Shown here piece by piece: positions 1-10,974 of a stretch of 64,000 bases of DNA. The stretch is taken from the NCBI RefSeq assembly GCF_002994745.2, contig NC_037093.1, forward strand, positions 66,235,510-66,299,509, in the 5' to 3' direction. The notes under the pieces were generated by a model that did not search any database, was not told where the DNA came from, and saw only the letters and a list, made by a program, of their open reading frames with translations. This DNA comes from Rosa chinensis (lineage: Eukaryota; Streptophyta; Magnoliopsida; Rosales; Rosaceae). Position 1 is the first letter of the stretch, and each line of letters opens with the position of its first letter. Position numbers and translations under genes: made by a program.

Positions 1-3000
1 ACGGGTGTTTGTGTTCTAAGGGTGGATACCTTGTTTCTGCCCCGTTCATGCCCCTGCCGGCGTAGAAAACTGGGAGCTCGTCCTGTCCCTCCCGCCGGAC
101 AATGGCGCAACTCACCGCTGATACCGATACCGCTAGGTATATGAACAGTGTCTCTCCTTGCACAGGGATAGAGAGTAGTGGGACTGCCGCCAGGTAATCC
201 TTCAAGCCCTGAAACGCCGCCTGACATTCTGGGTTCCAGTTGATGACCTTCTTGTGAGTTGTTTTGAGTAGTTTGAAAAATGGGGCACACCTGTCAGTGA
301 GCCTGGAGATGAATCGAGAGAGGGCGGTTAACTTGCCTTGGAGGCATTGGACGTGTACCTTATACTCAGGGTCTGCCAGGTCGAGTATGGCCTGCACCTT
401 GTCCGGGTTAGCCTCGATGCCTCGTTCACTGACGATATAACCCAGAAATTTGCTGGCGGTGACGCCAAAGAAGCATTTTTCTGGGTTGAGGCGCATGCCA
501 TAGGCCAGGAGGATGGTAACTATGATCTTGAGGTTTGCCACGTGTCCGCTGGCTTTTATACTCTTGACCAACATGTCGTCCACGTAGACCTCGATTATCT
601 TGCCCAAATGCTCAGCGAACATAGCATTCATCAGCCGTTGATAAGTTGCTCCGGCGTTCTTCAGACCGAAAGGCATAACATTGTAGCAATAGAGGCCCTT
701 GTCGGTGGTGAAGGTGGTACACTCCTGATCGCTGGGATGCATCTTGATCTGATTGTAACCGGAGAAAGCGTCCATCATGCTGAGGAGTTCATGCCCGGCG
801 GTTGCGTCAACCAGCTGATCAATGCGTGGGAGAGGGAAACTGTCCTTTGGGCACGCCTTGTTGAGATTTTTGAAGTCGACACACATCCGCCACTTGCCGC
901 TAGGCTTCTTGACCATGACCAGGTTGGAGATCCATTGGGGATAGATTACCTGGCGGATGAATCCAATGCCCTGGAGTTTGGCGACCTCTTCTCCTATGGC
1001 GCGGTATTTTTCCTCGTCGAAGGCCCTTCGCCTCTGCTTGATGGGATGGAAGGATGGCTTAATGGTTAGTTTGTGTGTGATGATTTCGGGAGAGATACCT
1101 GGCATGTCCGCATATGACCATGCGAAAACGGCGGCGTTGTCCCGCACGAATTGAGTAAGTTCTGCGGCTACCTCTGGGTCTAGCTGAGCTCCTATGCGGA
1201 CTGTCCGCTCTGGGTGCTCGTCAGAGATGCTGATGACCTTCAACGATGTTTCAGGATTGACCGGTTCCTTCCTCACGTATTTCTCCTCCTCATCCCTAGG
1301 ATCCTCGAAGATATCCGGTGGCGGTGCCTGATTTCCTACCGTTAGGATTTCGTGGCGGCGGGTTGACCGCGCAATGGTGGTAGAGTAGCATTCTCGTGCC
1401 AGTTGCTGACTTCCCCTGACACAGCCTGTGCCGTTGGGTGTGGGGAACTTCATGAGAAGCATGTATCCGGCGATGATGCATTTGAGCTTGTTGAGTGCCG
1501 GCCGTCCTATGATGGCGTTATACGAACTGAAACAGTCCACAATTATAAATTCGGTATGTGCCTCCGCCATACATGGACTGGAGCCGATGGTTAACCGCAT
1601 GTAGTCAGAGCCCAGCGGTTGAGTGATATCGCCGGAGAAGCTAAGCAACGGCTCATGGTCTTGTAGTAGTTTCTTGTTCCGCTTAAGGTTGTTGTAACAA
1701 CCGCTGAATATGACGTTGACAGCAGATCCGCTATCCACCAAGATTCTTCCTACTGACCATCTGTCGAGAATGGCATCGATCAGGAATGGGTCGTCATGGG
1801 GTAGATGCACTCCTCGCTCCTCCTCCTCTGAGAAGGTGATGGGCTCCCAACCAGACTTTGGGAGTTTGGTGGATCGCTCGTAGCGGATGTTACAGACTTC
1901 CTTTGGGTGATTGGCGCGTGCGTAACGCTTTCTTGCCCTGTGAGACATGTTGGTGATTGGAGCCCCGCCGTCGATGGTGTTGATGCGGCCCAGTGGCTCA
2001 ATGTTGGCAATCACAGGTGGCGGTTGGCGCACCTTGAATTGATCCATCTTGCCGTCCCGGTATAGGGTCTCAATGGTTGTTTTGAGAGCGTTGCAACTGT
2101 TGGTATTGTGACCGCTGTCCTCGTGGTACTTGCACCACATGCCGGTGTTTCTTGGCTTACCCTTTTTGGGGAATCTCGGCGAGGGTGGCGGTGGTATCTG
2201 ATCCTTGCACTGATTGTAAATCTCCTCGTACGAGGCTGTGAGGACGGTGAACACTGCATACCGCTGAGAGGATTCCGTCTGCTTGTTGCGATTGTCCCCC
2301 TGGGATTGGCGGTTGCCCTTGTAGTGGTTGTCTTTCTGCCTCTTGCTTTGGTAACCGCCCTGCTGCCACTCCCTCTTCTTGTCAGCTGGCGGTGCAGTGG
2401 GGGCTTTGCTGGCGGTCTCTTGATGGCTGGAGGAGGGTTGAGATGACTTTGTTGGTGTTGCTGGTGGCGGTGGGGTTTCTCCATATGTGATAAACTCTGC
2501 CTGGGCATGAATGACCGCCTCACTCATAAGGTGATCATACGCCGCATTTGGATGATTGTAGTTGAGGTGATATAGGAATGGTCCCTTGAGGAGTCCCTGC
2601 TTGAAAGCCGCCGAAGCCATTGTTTTATCGAGATCGCGGCACTGAGATGCTGCCGCTCGCCATCTTGTGACGAATGCCTTCAATGATTCGTCCCCTCCCT
2701 GTCTGACGCCAAACAACTGGCTCGTGTTGTGATGACCGGCGGACAACAAGATGAATCGAGAGAGGAAAGCATGAGATAATGCGTGGAATGAGTCGATGGA
2801 CCCCGGCGGACACTCGAAAAACCAACTCATTGCCTCACTATCCAGCGTTTCGCTGAACAAGTGGCACAGGGTGGCGTCATCAAATCCCTTGTTGTTGGTG
2901 ACCTTCTTGAACGTGTCCATGTGGACGAAGGGATCGGTCTTACCGCTATAATGTGACATTTTTGGGGTCTTTGCAAATGCTGGTCTGACGGCTTGCAAAA

Positions 3001-3119
3001 TTGTGGCGGTGAATGGGCCTGGCCTGGACGCGAAGAGTGGGTTTGGGGCTGGCGCCGGGGTGCCTGCCTCCGCCAGGATTAATCTCCGTTCTAACTGCTG
3101 CATCCTCTCCAAAATTTGG
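1..3119 (-). CDS. gag-pol body of Ty3/gypsy element (partial at window edge)
   Basis: The frame is open to the window edge. It opens with the retrotransposon gag domain (SHYSGKTDPFVHMDTFKK, FRHAL-type core near 2700-2950). A zinc-knuckle-like segment follows near 2105-2150 (CKYHEDSGHNTNSC). The aspartic protease with DSGSAV lies near 1710-1745, and the RT domain from about 1060 to 340 with FSGYNQIKMHPSDQ and YVDDML. The YLAVSVSAVSCAIVRREG segment at about 60-140 is the start of RNase H. The product would be a gag-pol polyprotein that makes cDNA inside cytoplasmic particles. Integrase is not in the window. No internal stop was seen. Confidence 0.85.
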
Positions 3120-3708
3120 GTGGTTGCGTCGCCCGCGGGGCCCGCTCGGGCGTTCCGCGGATCGAACCCCGACCGGGAATGGGTAGATTACCCTCAGTCC
3201 TTGTTCTAGTCCTCGAGTGGTGGGTGCGCAGCGATGACTCCGCCTCCTGCTCCGGCAGGTGTGGGATAGGGGGTGGTCCCATTCCTGCCAGCTCAGGTGG
3301 GCTTAGCGGTACCTGCATTTGCACGATGGGTCCTATACCAGCGGTAGGCCGGCTGTGTCTGGTGCTGTGTGACTGCTCACTTCGTGCAGGGTTGGCGTTT
3401 GCGTCCAGCGTTCGCCTTAGCTCGTCGAAGCGTGTCATCAGCGTGGCCACTTGGTTTTGGGCCTCCGCCTTCTCCTTGCGTTCCTGCTCGCGCTCTCTGT
3501 TTGCTTTGTGGAGGTCTGCCAGCGCCAATTCATACAAGGCGGTGAGGTCCTGACCTGGGGGACGGCTGCTGCTTGGATTTGTTTCACCGCCTGGGTTGAC
3601 CGGGGTGTTGAATAGTGCACGGTTGATGCTTACCGCTGGGCGGGCGGGTTGGGGAACGGCGGACTGGTCTGCCTGCTCCCCGATATTTCCCCCGCTACCG
3701 TTAGTCAT
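3091..3708 (-). CDS. gag N-terminal part (frame-broken), Ty3/gypsy
   Basis: This frame starts at the first ATG after the primer-binding site and encodes about 205 residues. The protein is Pro/Ser/Arg-rich with a charged coiled-coil-like stretch (KANREREQERKEKAEAQNQV) around residues 68-90. It ends at a TAG just after the point where the neighbouring minus-strand frame begins to read as gag. The two frames probably belonged to one gag before a 1-base or 2-base indel between about 3095 and 3150. A sequencing error is an alternative explanation. Confidence 0.75.
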   Translation of the reverse strand: MTNGSGGNIGEQADQSAVPQPARPAVSINRALFNTPVNPGGETNPSSSRPPGQDLTALYELALADLHKANREREQERKEKAEAQNQVATLMTRFDELRRTLDANANPARSEQSHSTRHSRPTAGIGPIVQMQVPLSPPELAGMGPPPIPHLPEQEAESSLRTHHSRTRTRTEGNLPIPGRGSIRGTPERAPRATQPPKFWRGCSS

Positions 3709-3742
3709 GGTAACTGTGATGGGATGACCTTCTGTTCAAGGA

Positions 3743-3760
3743 TTCCCACAGACGGCGCCA
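3743..3760 (-). other. primer-binding site of the Ty3/gypsy element
   Basis: On the minus strand the sequence TGGCGCCGTCTGTGGGAA directly follows the LTR end. A tract beginning TGG, complementary to a tRNA CCA 3' end, is where plant gypsy elements prime minus-strand DNA. Which tRNA primes this family was not determined. Confidence 0.75.
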
Positions 3761-3761
3761 A

Positions 3762-4312
3762 TGTTAATGTCTAAAAGTCTAGCGGTAGCTGGACCTTAGT
3801 TAACGCTGATCCGGCCGGCGGATCGCTATCTTTGTTGTGAAGGGTTCCCGTTACCTGTCAAATAAAATACAACGGGCGTCAGAGGGAGACCGCGCCGGGC
3901 GGTCTTCAACTCTCCGATGCCTAAGTTAGTCAATGTATTTATGTTGACAAAGTAACAGTAGGTAAGTATTGAATGCGTAATAAATGAGGAGAGAGGAGAG
4001 GACCTTTTACAGGTGAGGAAGAGGATGATCTTCTCCTTGTTTTCGATGTGGGACTGATGGTGCTTCAGTTCCCAGTTTCAGTAGCTTCTGATGCCATCTT
4101 GACACGGCGCGTGGCGGCGCGTCGGCGGTGCTTTGGGGTTGATCCGGGGCTCAGGCGGTAGCCCGGCTAACTGTCTCTACGTCAGTCACTCATATGGTGG
4201 GCGTTGGTACCCCCGGTGGTACCATGAGCGTGGCTCATTATAGCTAATTATGCTTGCAAATGGACATGCATGTACAGTTAGGCTGTGGACCTGGACTAAG
4301 ACATTGGGCCCA
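3762..4312 (-). repeat. 5' LTR of the Ty3/gypsy element
   Basis: On the plus strand this runs from TGTTAATGTC to GACATTGGGCCCA, so it begins TG and ends CA, and its ends are partly inverted copies of each other. The inner edge is set by the adjacent primer-binding site. The outer edge at 4312 is tentative because the partner LTR and its target-site duplication are outside the window. Confidence 0.6.
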
Positions 4313-4876
4313 GATAGGGCTGATTTTGATTTTATTGTTGTTTTTTTTTATTTCTGTTGGTTTTTATTTTTAGTTCTATGTGGCTTTATGCCGGCAATAA
4401 GTCCCTACCTATTGTGGTAGGGCGACGTGGGCTTTGTCCCGGACTGCGCACCTTGTGTGCCTTGTCTGCTCTGGTTAGGCGGCGAGTTCCTTGCTTCGCC
4501 AAATGGTCGCAACCTCCCCGTGGCAGGATGAAACTGAGTGCTACTGGATTGTTTTTCCCGTGGCAACATAGTGGGAAAGCTGATAATAGTAGAAAATTAT
4601 GGCTCTGCATGAGGAATATCTTCAGTTGTGTCACCGCAATTATAAAGCGAATAGAGCAGCTAGTTGTGCACTCTTCGCTAATTGGTGCTTGTTAGAATAC
4701 ATATGTTTAGTTGAGACACCTGTTATTATCTCGGGCTGTTCTCTTTATGCTTATTGTATTTTGGGGTTTTGGAATGTACCCCTCCCCCCCCCCCCCCCCC
4801 AATGTATTCTATGGTTTCATTAATGATCAAGGCTTGAGGGCAACCGTACTGGCCCTATTTCAAAAAAAAAAAAAAC
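4313..4876 (+). mobile_element. non-LTR retroposon 3' region with poly-A tail
   Basis: This is unique-looking sequence ending in a C-run (about 4786-4800), then GTTTCATTAATGATCAAGG, CTTGAGGGCAACCGTACTGG and a run of about 14 A near 4862. The last 75 bases closely resemble the tail at 6522-6608, also followed by poly-A. A shared tail plus poly-A is what LINE or SINE 3' ends look like. No reverse transcriptase was seen, so this is probably a 5'-truncated copy; its left border is uncertain. Confidence 0.5.
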
Positions 4877-5153
4877 AATTTCTATTTTCTCAATTTAACT
4901 ATTTCTCAAAGAGAAGTTTTAAATACACACATCTAACTACTTGATATACACTCTCTACTCAATAGACTACCCATTTAATTTTCATTATAATGTCTTACTA
5001 AATACACAACTCATACTATGTAAAATATCCTTAAACACAAGAACCATAAAATATCTTATTATTTGACTTTATTAGGGTTACTATTTAATATGATTAGTAT
5101 ATATTATTAGTATATTGACATTTTATAAATGACCATTTTGATTACCTGAGTTA

Positions 5154-5524
5154 GAACATCTTTAGCAGACTTTCTATTTTGGCTCCTAAGCTATTTTGGA
5201 GAGCATGTTTAGCTTTTTATCTATTTTAGCAGCTGCACCAGACTCCTAAGTGGCTCTCCATTATAACTTTTAGCTATCTCGCTCCTAAATATAGATAGTG
5301 AGATGAGGCTCTCTATAATTTAAAACATTCCTTTTAAGCTATTTTATGTAATTTATAAATACATTTAAACTATTTATTATTTATTTAAAAAATAATATAA
5401 ATTCAAAACTAGCTAGAATAGAGAGCACTGATGCAGGTGTATTTCTAACGCGGCTAGCTAAAATGACTTTTTAGCTACTTTAGCTAAAATTTAACTAAAA
5501 AATGGCTAGCGTTGCTAAAGATGC
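5154..5524. mobile_element. Tourist/Harbinger-like MITE, 371 bp
   Basis: The left end GAACATCTTTAGCA and right end TGCTAAAGATGC are inverted copies differing by one base of length. TTA lies immediately outside both ends (5151-5153 and 5525-5527), the target-site duplication size and type of PIF/Harbinger elements. The interior is AT-rich with repeated TTTTAGCTA motifs and has no coding capacity. Confidence 0.7.
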
Positions 5525-5527
5525 TTA

Positions 5528-6521
5528 GTCATTGGGGAATCCATAAAGATTTATTATCGTTCCCTTCAAATAGATACCTAAAAATAGATTTTGTATTATT
5601 TGAGTCCTCATCCACCAAATTAACACCATGTTGGTCAAGTATAAAATTTTGAGTTGAATATTCAACCAAAACTATTTAAATATTAGTCGTTTCCCCAAAG
5701 TGGCTAAATTACAAAGTTGTCATTGGAGGGGCCAAACAAATTAACAATTATAAAGTTTTCTAACTGTGATGTTTTGTATTAGATAGTAAATTGACTAATC
5801 ATAACTTTTATAGCAAAAAAGAAAATTAACTAAAAAATGGGAGTAAAGCGATTTGTTTAAAACCATTTAATGTCATTGATTCTGAAATTATAAATTATAT
5901 GGTTTCCCACCCATTTAATTACAATTTGTTTAATGAAAATTTAAATTAGGTGGTTTTTAACTTTATTTTTTGTATTAAATGGGGAGGCCAAGTATAGAAA
6001 TTATTTATTGCATTTATCTAACTATTTAAACGTAACTATAGAATAATATAAAGAAAATATGACTTCTTTTTTTTGTAATATATAGATGCCTATTTTGGTC
6101 ATTTAACGTGCCTATCAAATTTGATTTGAAATGTAAGATAATAGGGATTTGTATTAAGCAGTTAGGGGTGTGCATTTTAAAATTTCTCTTTCTCAAAATA
6201 TCCTTCTATAGTCATTTGCTTTTTCCTTGTATCTAAACCAAACTGAATTTCATTCTAAATTATTTTTGCAATGCATGCACCAAATTTGGTATGATTTTTT
6301 GATTTTTTGATTTTGTAGCAATTAGTTATTCAAAGTTATCACTGCGTGAAATGCCTATTTCGAAAAAACATCTGGTAGAGCACATCTATCATTTGGATTT
6401 TGATCATCTCTCTCTAAATTAATAAATGTTCGTTTATCGATAAATGAATAAAATTATTCATTTATCGATAATATAATAAGCTCTCTAAAGTAATAATTTT
6501 CTGTGGTCCTAACATTATACA
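5528..6521. other. AT-rich intergenic stretch
   Basis: No gene is supported here. It is A/T-rich with many stops in all frames. The one clear structure is a 17-bp inverted repeat at 6434-6450 and 6455-6471. Confidence 0.6.
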
Positions 6522-6608
6522 ATGACCCCCTTGTATTCAAAAGTTTCATTAATCAAGGTTTGAGAACAGCCACACCAGCCCTTTATTCACACCAAAAAAA
6601 AAAAAAAG
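6522..6608 (+). repeat. retroposon 3' tail, second copy
   Basis: GTTTCATTAATCAAGG, then TTTGAGAACAGCCACACC, AGCCCTTTATTC and about 14 A. It matches the tail at 4800-4876 over roughly 70 bases with scattered mismatches, so both belong to one retroposon family. The 5' limit of this copy could not be placed. Confidence 0.55.
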
Positions 6609-7077
6609 GGTTTTACTTTGAATTCTTGATTGAGGAAAAAAAATTTGTTCTTTAAATCAATAAATACTAGCATCAGCCTACACACACTGTGCGTAGAGAT
6701 TTTTTATTTTTAAGAATGTCAGTATCTGGGGAGGTACTCATCCATTTACCCTAATTCTAGGGATTTTTTTCCCATTTACCCCATTAAATTTTTTTAATTC
6801 CCCCTTATCCATAAAGACGTCTTCCCTAATACCCAACTAAATTTTTTGTTTGTTTTTTTTTTTAAGACTATTTTATCCTCACCCCTTTGTTAGAGTGAGA
6901 AAATGGAAGAGAGAGAAGGCATAGGAGAATTCACCGGATTCAGGCCAATGGTCGTGAGATTCCTGTCAACGGTCGCGGAAATCCTGTCACAGGCAGCCGC
7001 CAACCGGACTTCTCTGAAAACCTCGCCGGATGTCCCTAAAGAGGTCGTCAGAGATCTCATAGGTCGCCGAAAAGGTT

Positions 7078-7465
7078 TATTGCTCCCAAAAATCTATATT
7101 GCCCTCCAATAAATCTCTCTATTGCCCCTCAATAGAGAGGCAATAAACCTTTATTATCCCCCAATAGAGGGTCAATAAACCTTTATTGTCCCCCAATAGA
7201 CCTCTATTGGCCTATTGGGAGGGCAATAGTGGTTTGTAAAACCTCGCAAGAAGTCTCCAAAAAGGTTGTTGGAGATCTCATATGGGGTTGGAGAGGTTTA
7301 TTGCCCCTCAATAGACCTGTATTGCCCCCCAATAGACATTTCAGTTGCCAAAATGAGAACTAATCTCCTTAAAATTAGACAAATAAAAGTTTGATTAAGG
7401 AAAAAAATGAGGAAATTACATAAATTCAAAACATTTATTTCCCCCCAATAGACGTCTATTGCCCC
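7078..7465. repeat. cluster of CCCCCAATAGA / TCTATTGCCCC motifs
   Basis: A motif of the type TATTGCCCCCCAATAGAC recurs in both orientations between 7078 and 7330 and again near 7434-7465. Each unit is itself close to a palindrome. It could be a degenerate satellite or part of an unrecognised element. It sits between an unremarkable short frame at 6903-7112 and the ankyrin fragment. Confidence 0.55.
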
Positions 7466-7711
7466 GCAACATTTACACGCTATTTCTCTGGTCCAAATAT
7501 ATCCCAATTTAGTAATATTGTTTACAGAAAGGAAAAAAAAAATTAGGGCCAAAAATAGGCTGTCCTAGAATTGAATGTGCATGTGCGAAAAAAAGCTGAC
7601 AAGTGTCACACGAGTGGCCGGAGAACCAGTATGGAAATGGAGGTATGATGATAATTATTAGATAAAAGAATCACGGATTGCGGCTTAGATATCGGCGATT
7701 TTTCTATGCGA

Positions 7712-7930
7712 GCTAGATCCACACCGAGTCCGACTCGCTCTCCCAAGAGCATGTCGCCGATAAGATCTGCGTCGTGCACTACCGTCGCGACGTCCCTCAC
7801 AGAGAAACCCCTCTCCATTTAGCTGTTCGGCTAAACGACGTCGTATTGGCCAAGATTCTAGCCTTCGCTAGGGCCGATGTGTGGCTGCAAAACGCCGCCG
7901 GGTGGAACCCCTTGCAGGAGGCAACTTCAC
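7712..7930 (+). pseudogene. ankyrin-repeat (ANKRD13-like) gene fragment
   Basis: The plus strand reads HTESDSLSQE, then a stretch with RRDVPHRETPLHLAVRL and WLQNAAGWNPLQEA. This matches the N-terminal ankyrin region of plant ankyrin-repeat proteins with the GPCR-chaperone/ANKRD13 domain, where RRDVPGRETPLHLAVRL is typical. A stop lies directly upstream of the fragment. Similarity ends near 7930 and the frame then runs into a GA microsatellite. Fewer than 75 codons of a protein of several hundred residues remain, so this is a captured or relic fragment, not a gene. Confidence 0.7.
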
Positions 7931-7984
7931 CGATGAGAACGTCGTTAACGAAGAGTGGAGAAGCGGGGAGAGAAAGAGAAAGCA

Positions 7985-7989
<5 letters not shown>

Positions 7990-8071
<82 letters not shown>
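7990..8071. repeat. (AG)n microsatellite, about 40 units
   Basis: An uninterrupted AG dinucleotide repeat of about 80 bases. It creates artificial Arg-Glu open frames. Confidence 0.98.
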
Positions 8072-8074
<3 letters not shown>

Positions 8075-8402
8075 TTGGGTGGCATTTAATGTAATATTTT
8101 AATTAGGCTAAGGGTAAATTTGTTATTTTTCTTTAAGTTCGGCTAGTGGAAATAAAAATTTATTTGTGGGGTAAGTGAGATAAAATTTTGCTGCTTTGGG
8201 TCAAGGACCCTAAAAGAAACTCTCACTATCTCACAGAAACCACCACCACCACGTTGTCAATTTATTTTTGTTTTTATTTTATATTTTTGTAAATTGACTT
8301 TATTATCCAATTGATTATTTCTTATTTAAATTTTTTTAATATATAAAAGGTAACTAGGTAAAGAAATTCAATTATGGAGAGCAAGCTCTCTTCTCTTAAT
8401 AG
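8072..8402. other. intergenic, no gene seen
   Basis: AT-rich sequence without a credible frame. It ends at the left target-site duplication of the retroposon at 8419. Confidence 0.5.
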
Positions 8403-9472
8403 TAGTATTGATAAGCATTTTTTTTTTTAGAGGAAAGACGACAAACTATATTAGATGAAAAATGAGGAGTACATGGAGCAATGCATAAGCATCGAAAGAA
8501 AACAAAAAAGCATAACAAGATGCACAAACGCATCTATAATGAAGAAAAAACAATAAAAGATAACAAGATGCACATACGCATCTAGAATGGAAGGTAACCA
8601 GGATATGACTTGATGCCGAACGACATCGCTACACTGCATATGCCACAAGAGCAGTGTTAAAGTAAACGTAACCGGTGATATGATCACCTAGGAGAGGTGA
8701 ATCACTCACCAAGAGTCCGAAAGTAACCGAGGGTGTCAAAAACTCGAAAATTAGCAAACGAACTCCTAAGAACCAGAACCAATACCAAATTAATATGAGC
8801 AACTGTCTCGGATCCAAGATCTGGATTTGAATGGGACTCGGGTCCCAAATACGGATCCAAATCCGGCTCGGGACTAAAATCAAATATGCCAAAGCAGACT
8901 TGACAAAAGTCCAAGCCCACCTGAAACTGATTTGGACACCCAAGTACATGGGCACCCTATCAGACCTTCTTTGGACACCCATACATCTATGCTCCCACTG
9001 CAGCCGTCAAAAGTCGCCAGTGGAAGAACCCACAACTCCGCCACCACCAACCTCAATCAGCCCCAGCACACCTTGTCCTATTCCACCGCACCATAGATCG
9101 GAAGACCCTTCGCTGGGAGGACTTGGCACCATCGTCAGCCGTAGTACCTTGACCTGGGGACCCTACATCCTCGACACCGCCTGAAGCCAAGACGAACTCT
9201 TACGTTCAAGCGCTCGACGCACAGCACCGCCACCCATCTCCCTCCCAAAAGCGGAGAGCGGCATGAACCGACGAAAAGATGAAGGGATGAAGGTGCAGCA
9301 AATGACTGGTTGAAAGGGGAAGGTGCTCGAGTTCAGGAGACTCGACTGCCAGGCTCCGTGAAATCCGTCGCAGGTCAAGGAAATCGAACTGCAAAACCCT
9401 AAGGTTCACCGCCAGAGAGAAGGGAGAGCGAGAGCTCTCATTTTTTTCAATAATTATAGTATTGATAAGCAT
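8403..9472 (-). mobile_element. LINE-derived or processed retroposon with 16-bp TSD
   Basis: TAGTATTGATAAGCAT occurs at 8403-8418 and again at 9457-9472, an exact 16-base duplication flanking 8419-9456. A run of T follows the left copy, so the inserted RNA copy lies on the minus strand and ends in poly-A at about 8419. A long direct repeat plus a 3' A-tail is the mark of L1-type target-primed insertion. The G/C-rich 5' end with CTCTCGCTCTCCC and CTTAGGGTTTTGC looks like a transcript leader. No RT or endonuclease domain is encoded in the 1,038 bases, so it is non-autonomous, internally deleted, or a retrocopy of another transcript. Confidence 0.75.
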
Positions 9473-10085
9473 GAGTGTAAACTAAAGAAAAAAAATCAAA
9501 TAATTTAGAGCCATTAGATTTTGGAATGATAAAATGATATTTTTTCTTAAGAATTTCATGACATGATTTGACAAATAAGTTATGTGTGTAGGTGACATGG
9601 CATGACATTTAGGATTGATGCCACACATGTTAGGCCTCATTCCCCTATCATTGCCCTTAGTTTTATATATAGAGGCCCATTCTAGAGAGGATGTACATAC
9701 TTTAAGAATTTGAGGATTTTTGTTATTGTACATAGATATGTGATCTAATTTAATAATCTCAACCATTGATCCTTTAGATTTATATGCAAGAATGATGTCT
9801 ACAAAAAATCAACCTAATCCATAATCATTTGGTCATTCAAAATTGTGTAAACAAATGTAATCATTTAGATAAAACTAAAACAAACATTGTGCAAATCAAA
9901 TGGTTAAACGTTTTCTGATTTGGCTAATTTTTTGTAGGATTCATGTTTGTGATTATTAAAATACATCTTAAAAATAAAAACATCCTCACTTTTATGAGTT
10001 TAATGACTTCCTCTCTTGATCCTCCCTCTTTATATATAATAGATAATCTTTGATGACGATAGCTAATATATTTTCTTGTTAACAG
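9473..10085. other. intergenic sequence upstream of the LOX relic
   Basis: No PLAT-domain exon of a lipoxygenase could be found here, so the 5' part of that gene is missing. No other gene is supported. Confidence 0.5.
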
Positions 10086-10974
10086 ATCCCAACTGCGAGA
10101 GTAAGATCACTGTAATACAGAAGATTTCCGAGAGATGAACGATTCGGACACTTGAAGATGTCCGACTTGCTTGCCTATCTACTGAAATCGTTGGTTCAAC
10201 TCATTAGGCCAGAGCTACAAGCTAGATTTGACAAAACTCATCAGGAGTTTAACAGCTTTCAAGATGTACTCAATCTCTATGAAGGAGGGATTCCGTTGCC
10301 TGAGGGTATATTAAAGGATATTGGCGACAAAATTCCTTTGCCAATGATCAAGGAAATTTTCCGAACCGACGGTGAACGATTCCTTAGATTACCAGTGCCT
10401 TAAGTGATCAAAGGTATGGGCCTCTGTATATCATATATTAAGGCACATGCATTATGAATATCTATATCATACTATATTCCTTCATTCATATTCACTAATT
10501 TAACTGTGATGTGTGTGTGTGTGTATATTGATTTGGAACAGGCGATAGGACTGCTTGGAGGACTGATGAAGAATTTGCCAGAGAAATGCTGGCTGGAGTC
10601 AACCCTGTAACCATTCGTCGCCTCCAAGTGATCTTCACATCATTTCTTGTCTATAATTATTGACAAAAAAGAAACAGAAACTTCAAAGCTAGGTCAAGAC
10701 TAGTCTTTCCTTATTTTTGTTCATTAATCATGTCATTTACTTCTAATGTAATTACAGACGTTTCCACCAGCAAGCAAACTAGATCCAAATGTTTATGGTG
10801 ATCACAGCAGTACCATAACCGAACACCACATCAAGAATAACTTGGATGGGCTAACGGTGCATCAGGTCTCCGATTAATTTCCTATAAAAATAAAAAGGCA
10901 TAAAAATCACATATATATATATATATATAATTATATATTTCGAGTAGTGATGTTGATTTTATGAGTTCTGTAAC

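Larger units (their letters stand above)
1..4312 (-). mobile_element. Ty3/gypsy LTR retrotransposon (Tat-like), 5' part
   Basis: On the minus strand the order is LTR, primer-binding site, gag, protease, reverse transcriptase, then the start of RNase H, after which the window ends. The RT has the plant gypsy signatures VDFKNLNKACPKD, MPFGLKNAGATYQR and YVDDMLVKS, the last near 560-592. The protease active site reads DSGSAVNVIF near 1710-1745. The wording of the RT resembles the non-chromovirus Tat/Retand branch rather than chromoviruses; this is from memory of the families. The long frame is open from about 3119 to base 1, so the copy looks fairly young apart from one frame break in gag. The second LTR would lie left of the window. 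Confidence 0.9.

Noticed and set aside
338..1069. Long plus-strand frame across the gypsy RT
   Set aside because: It is the antisense of the RT; the minus-strand reading has all RT motifs.
2108..2446. Hydrophobic plus-strand frame resembling a membrane protein
   Set aside because: It is an antisense shadow of the gypsy gag.
7774..8094. 106-residue ankyrin plus Arg-Glu protein
   Set aside because: The 3' half is the AG microsatellite and the start is not ATG; only the ankyrin part is meaningful.
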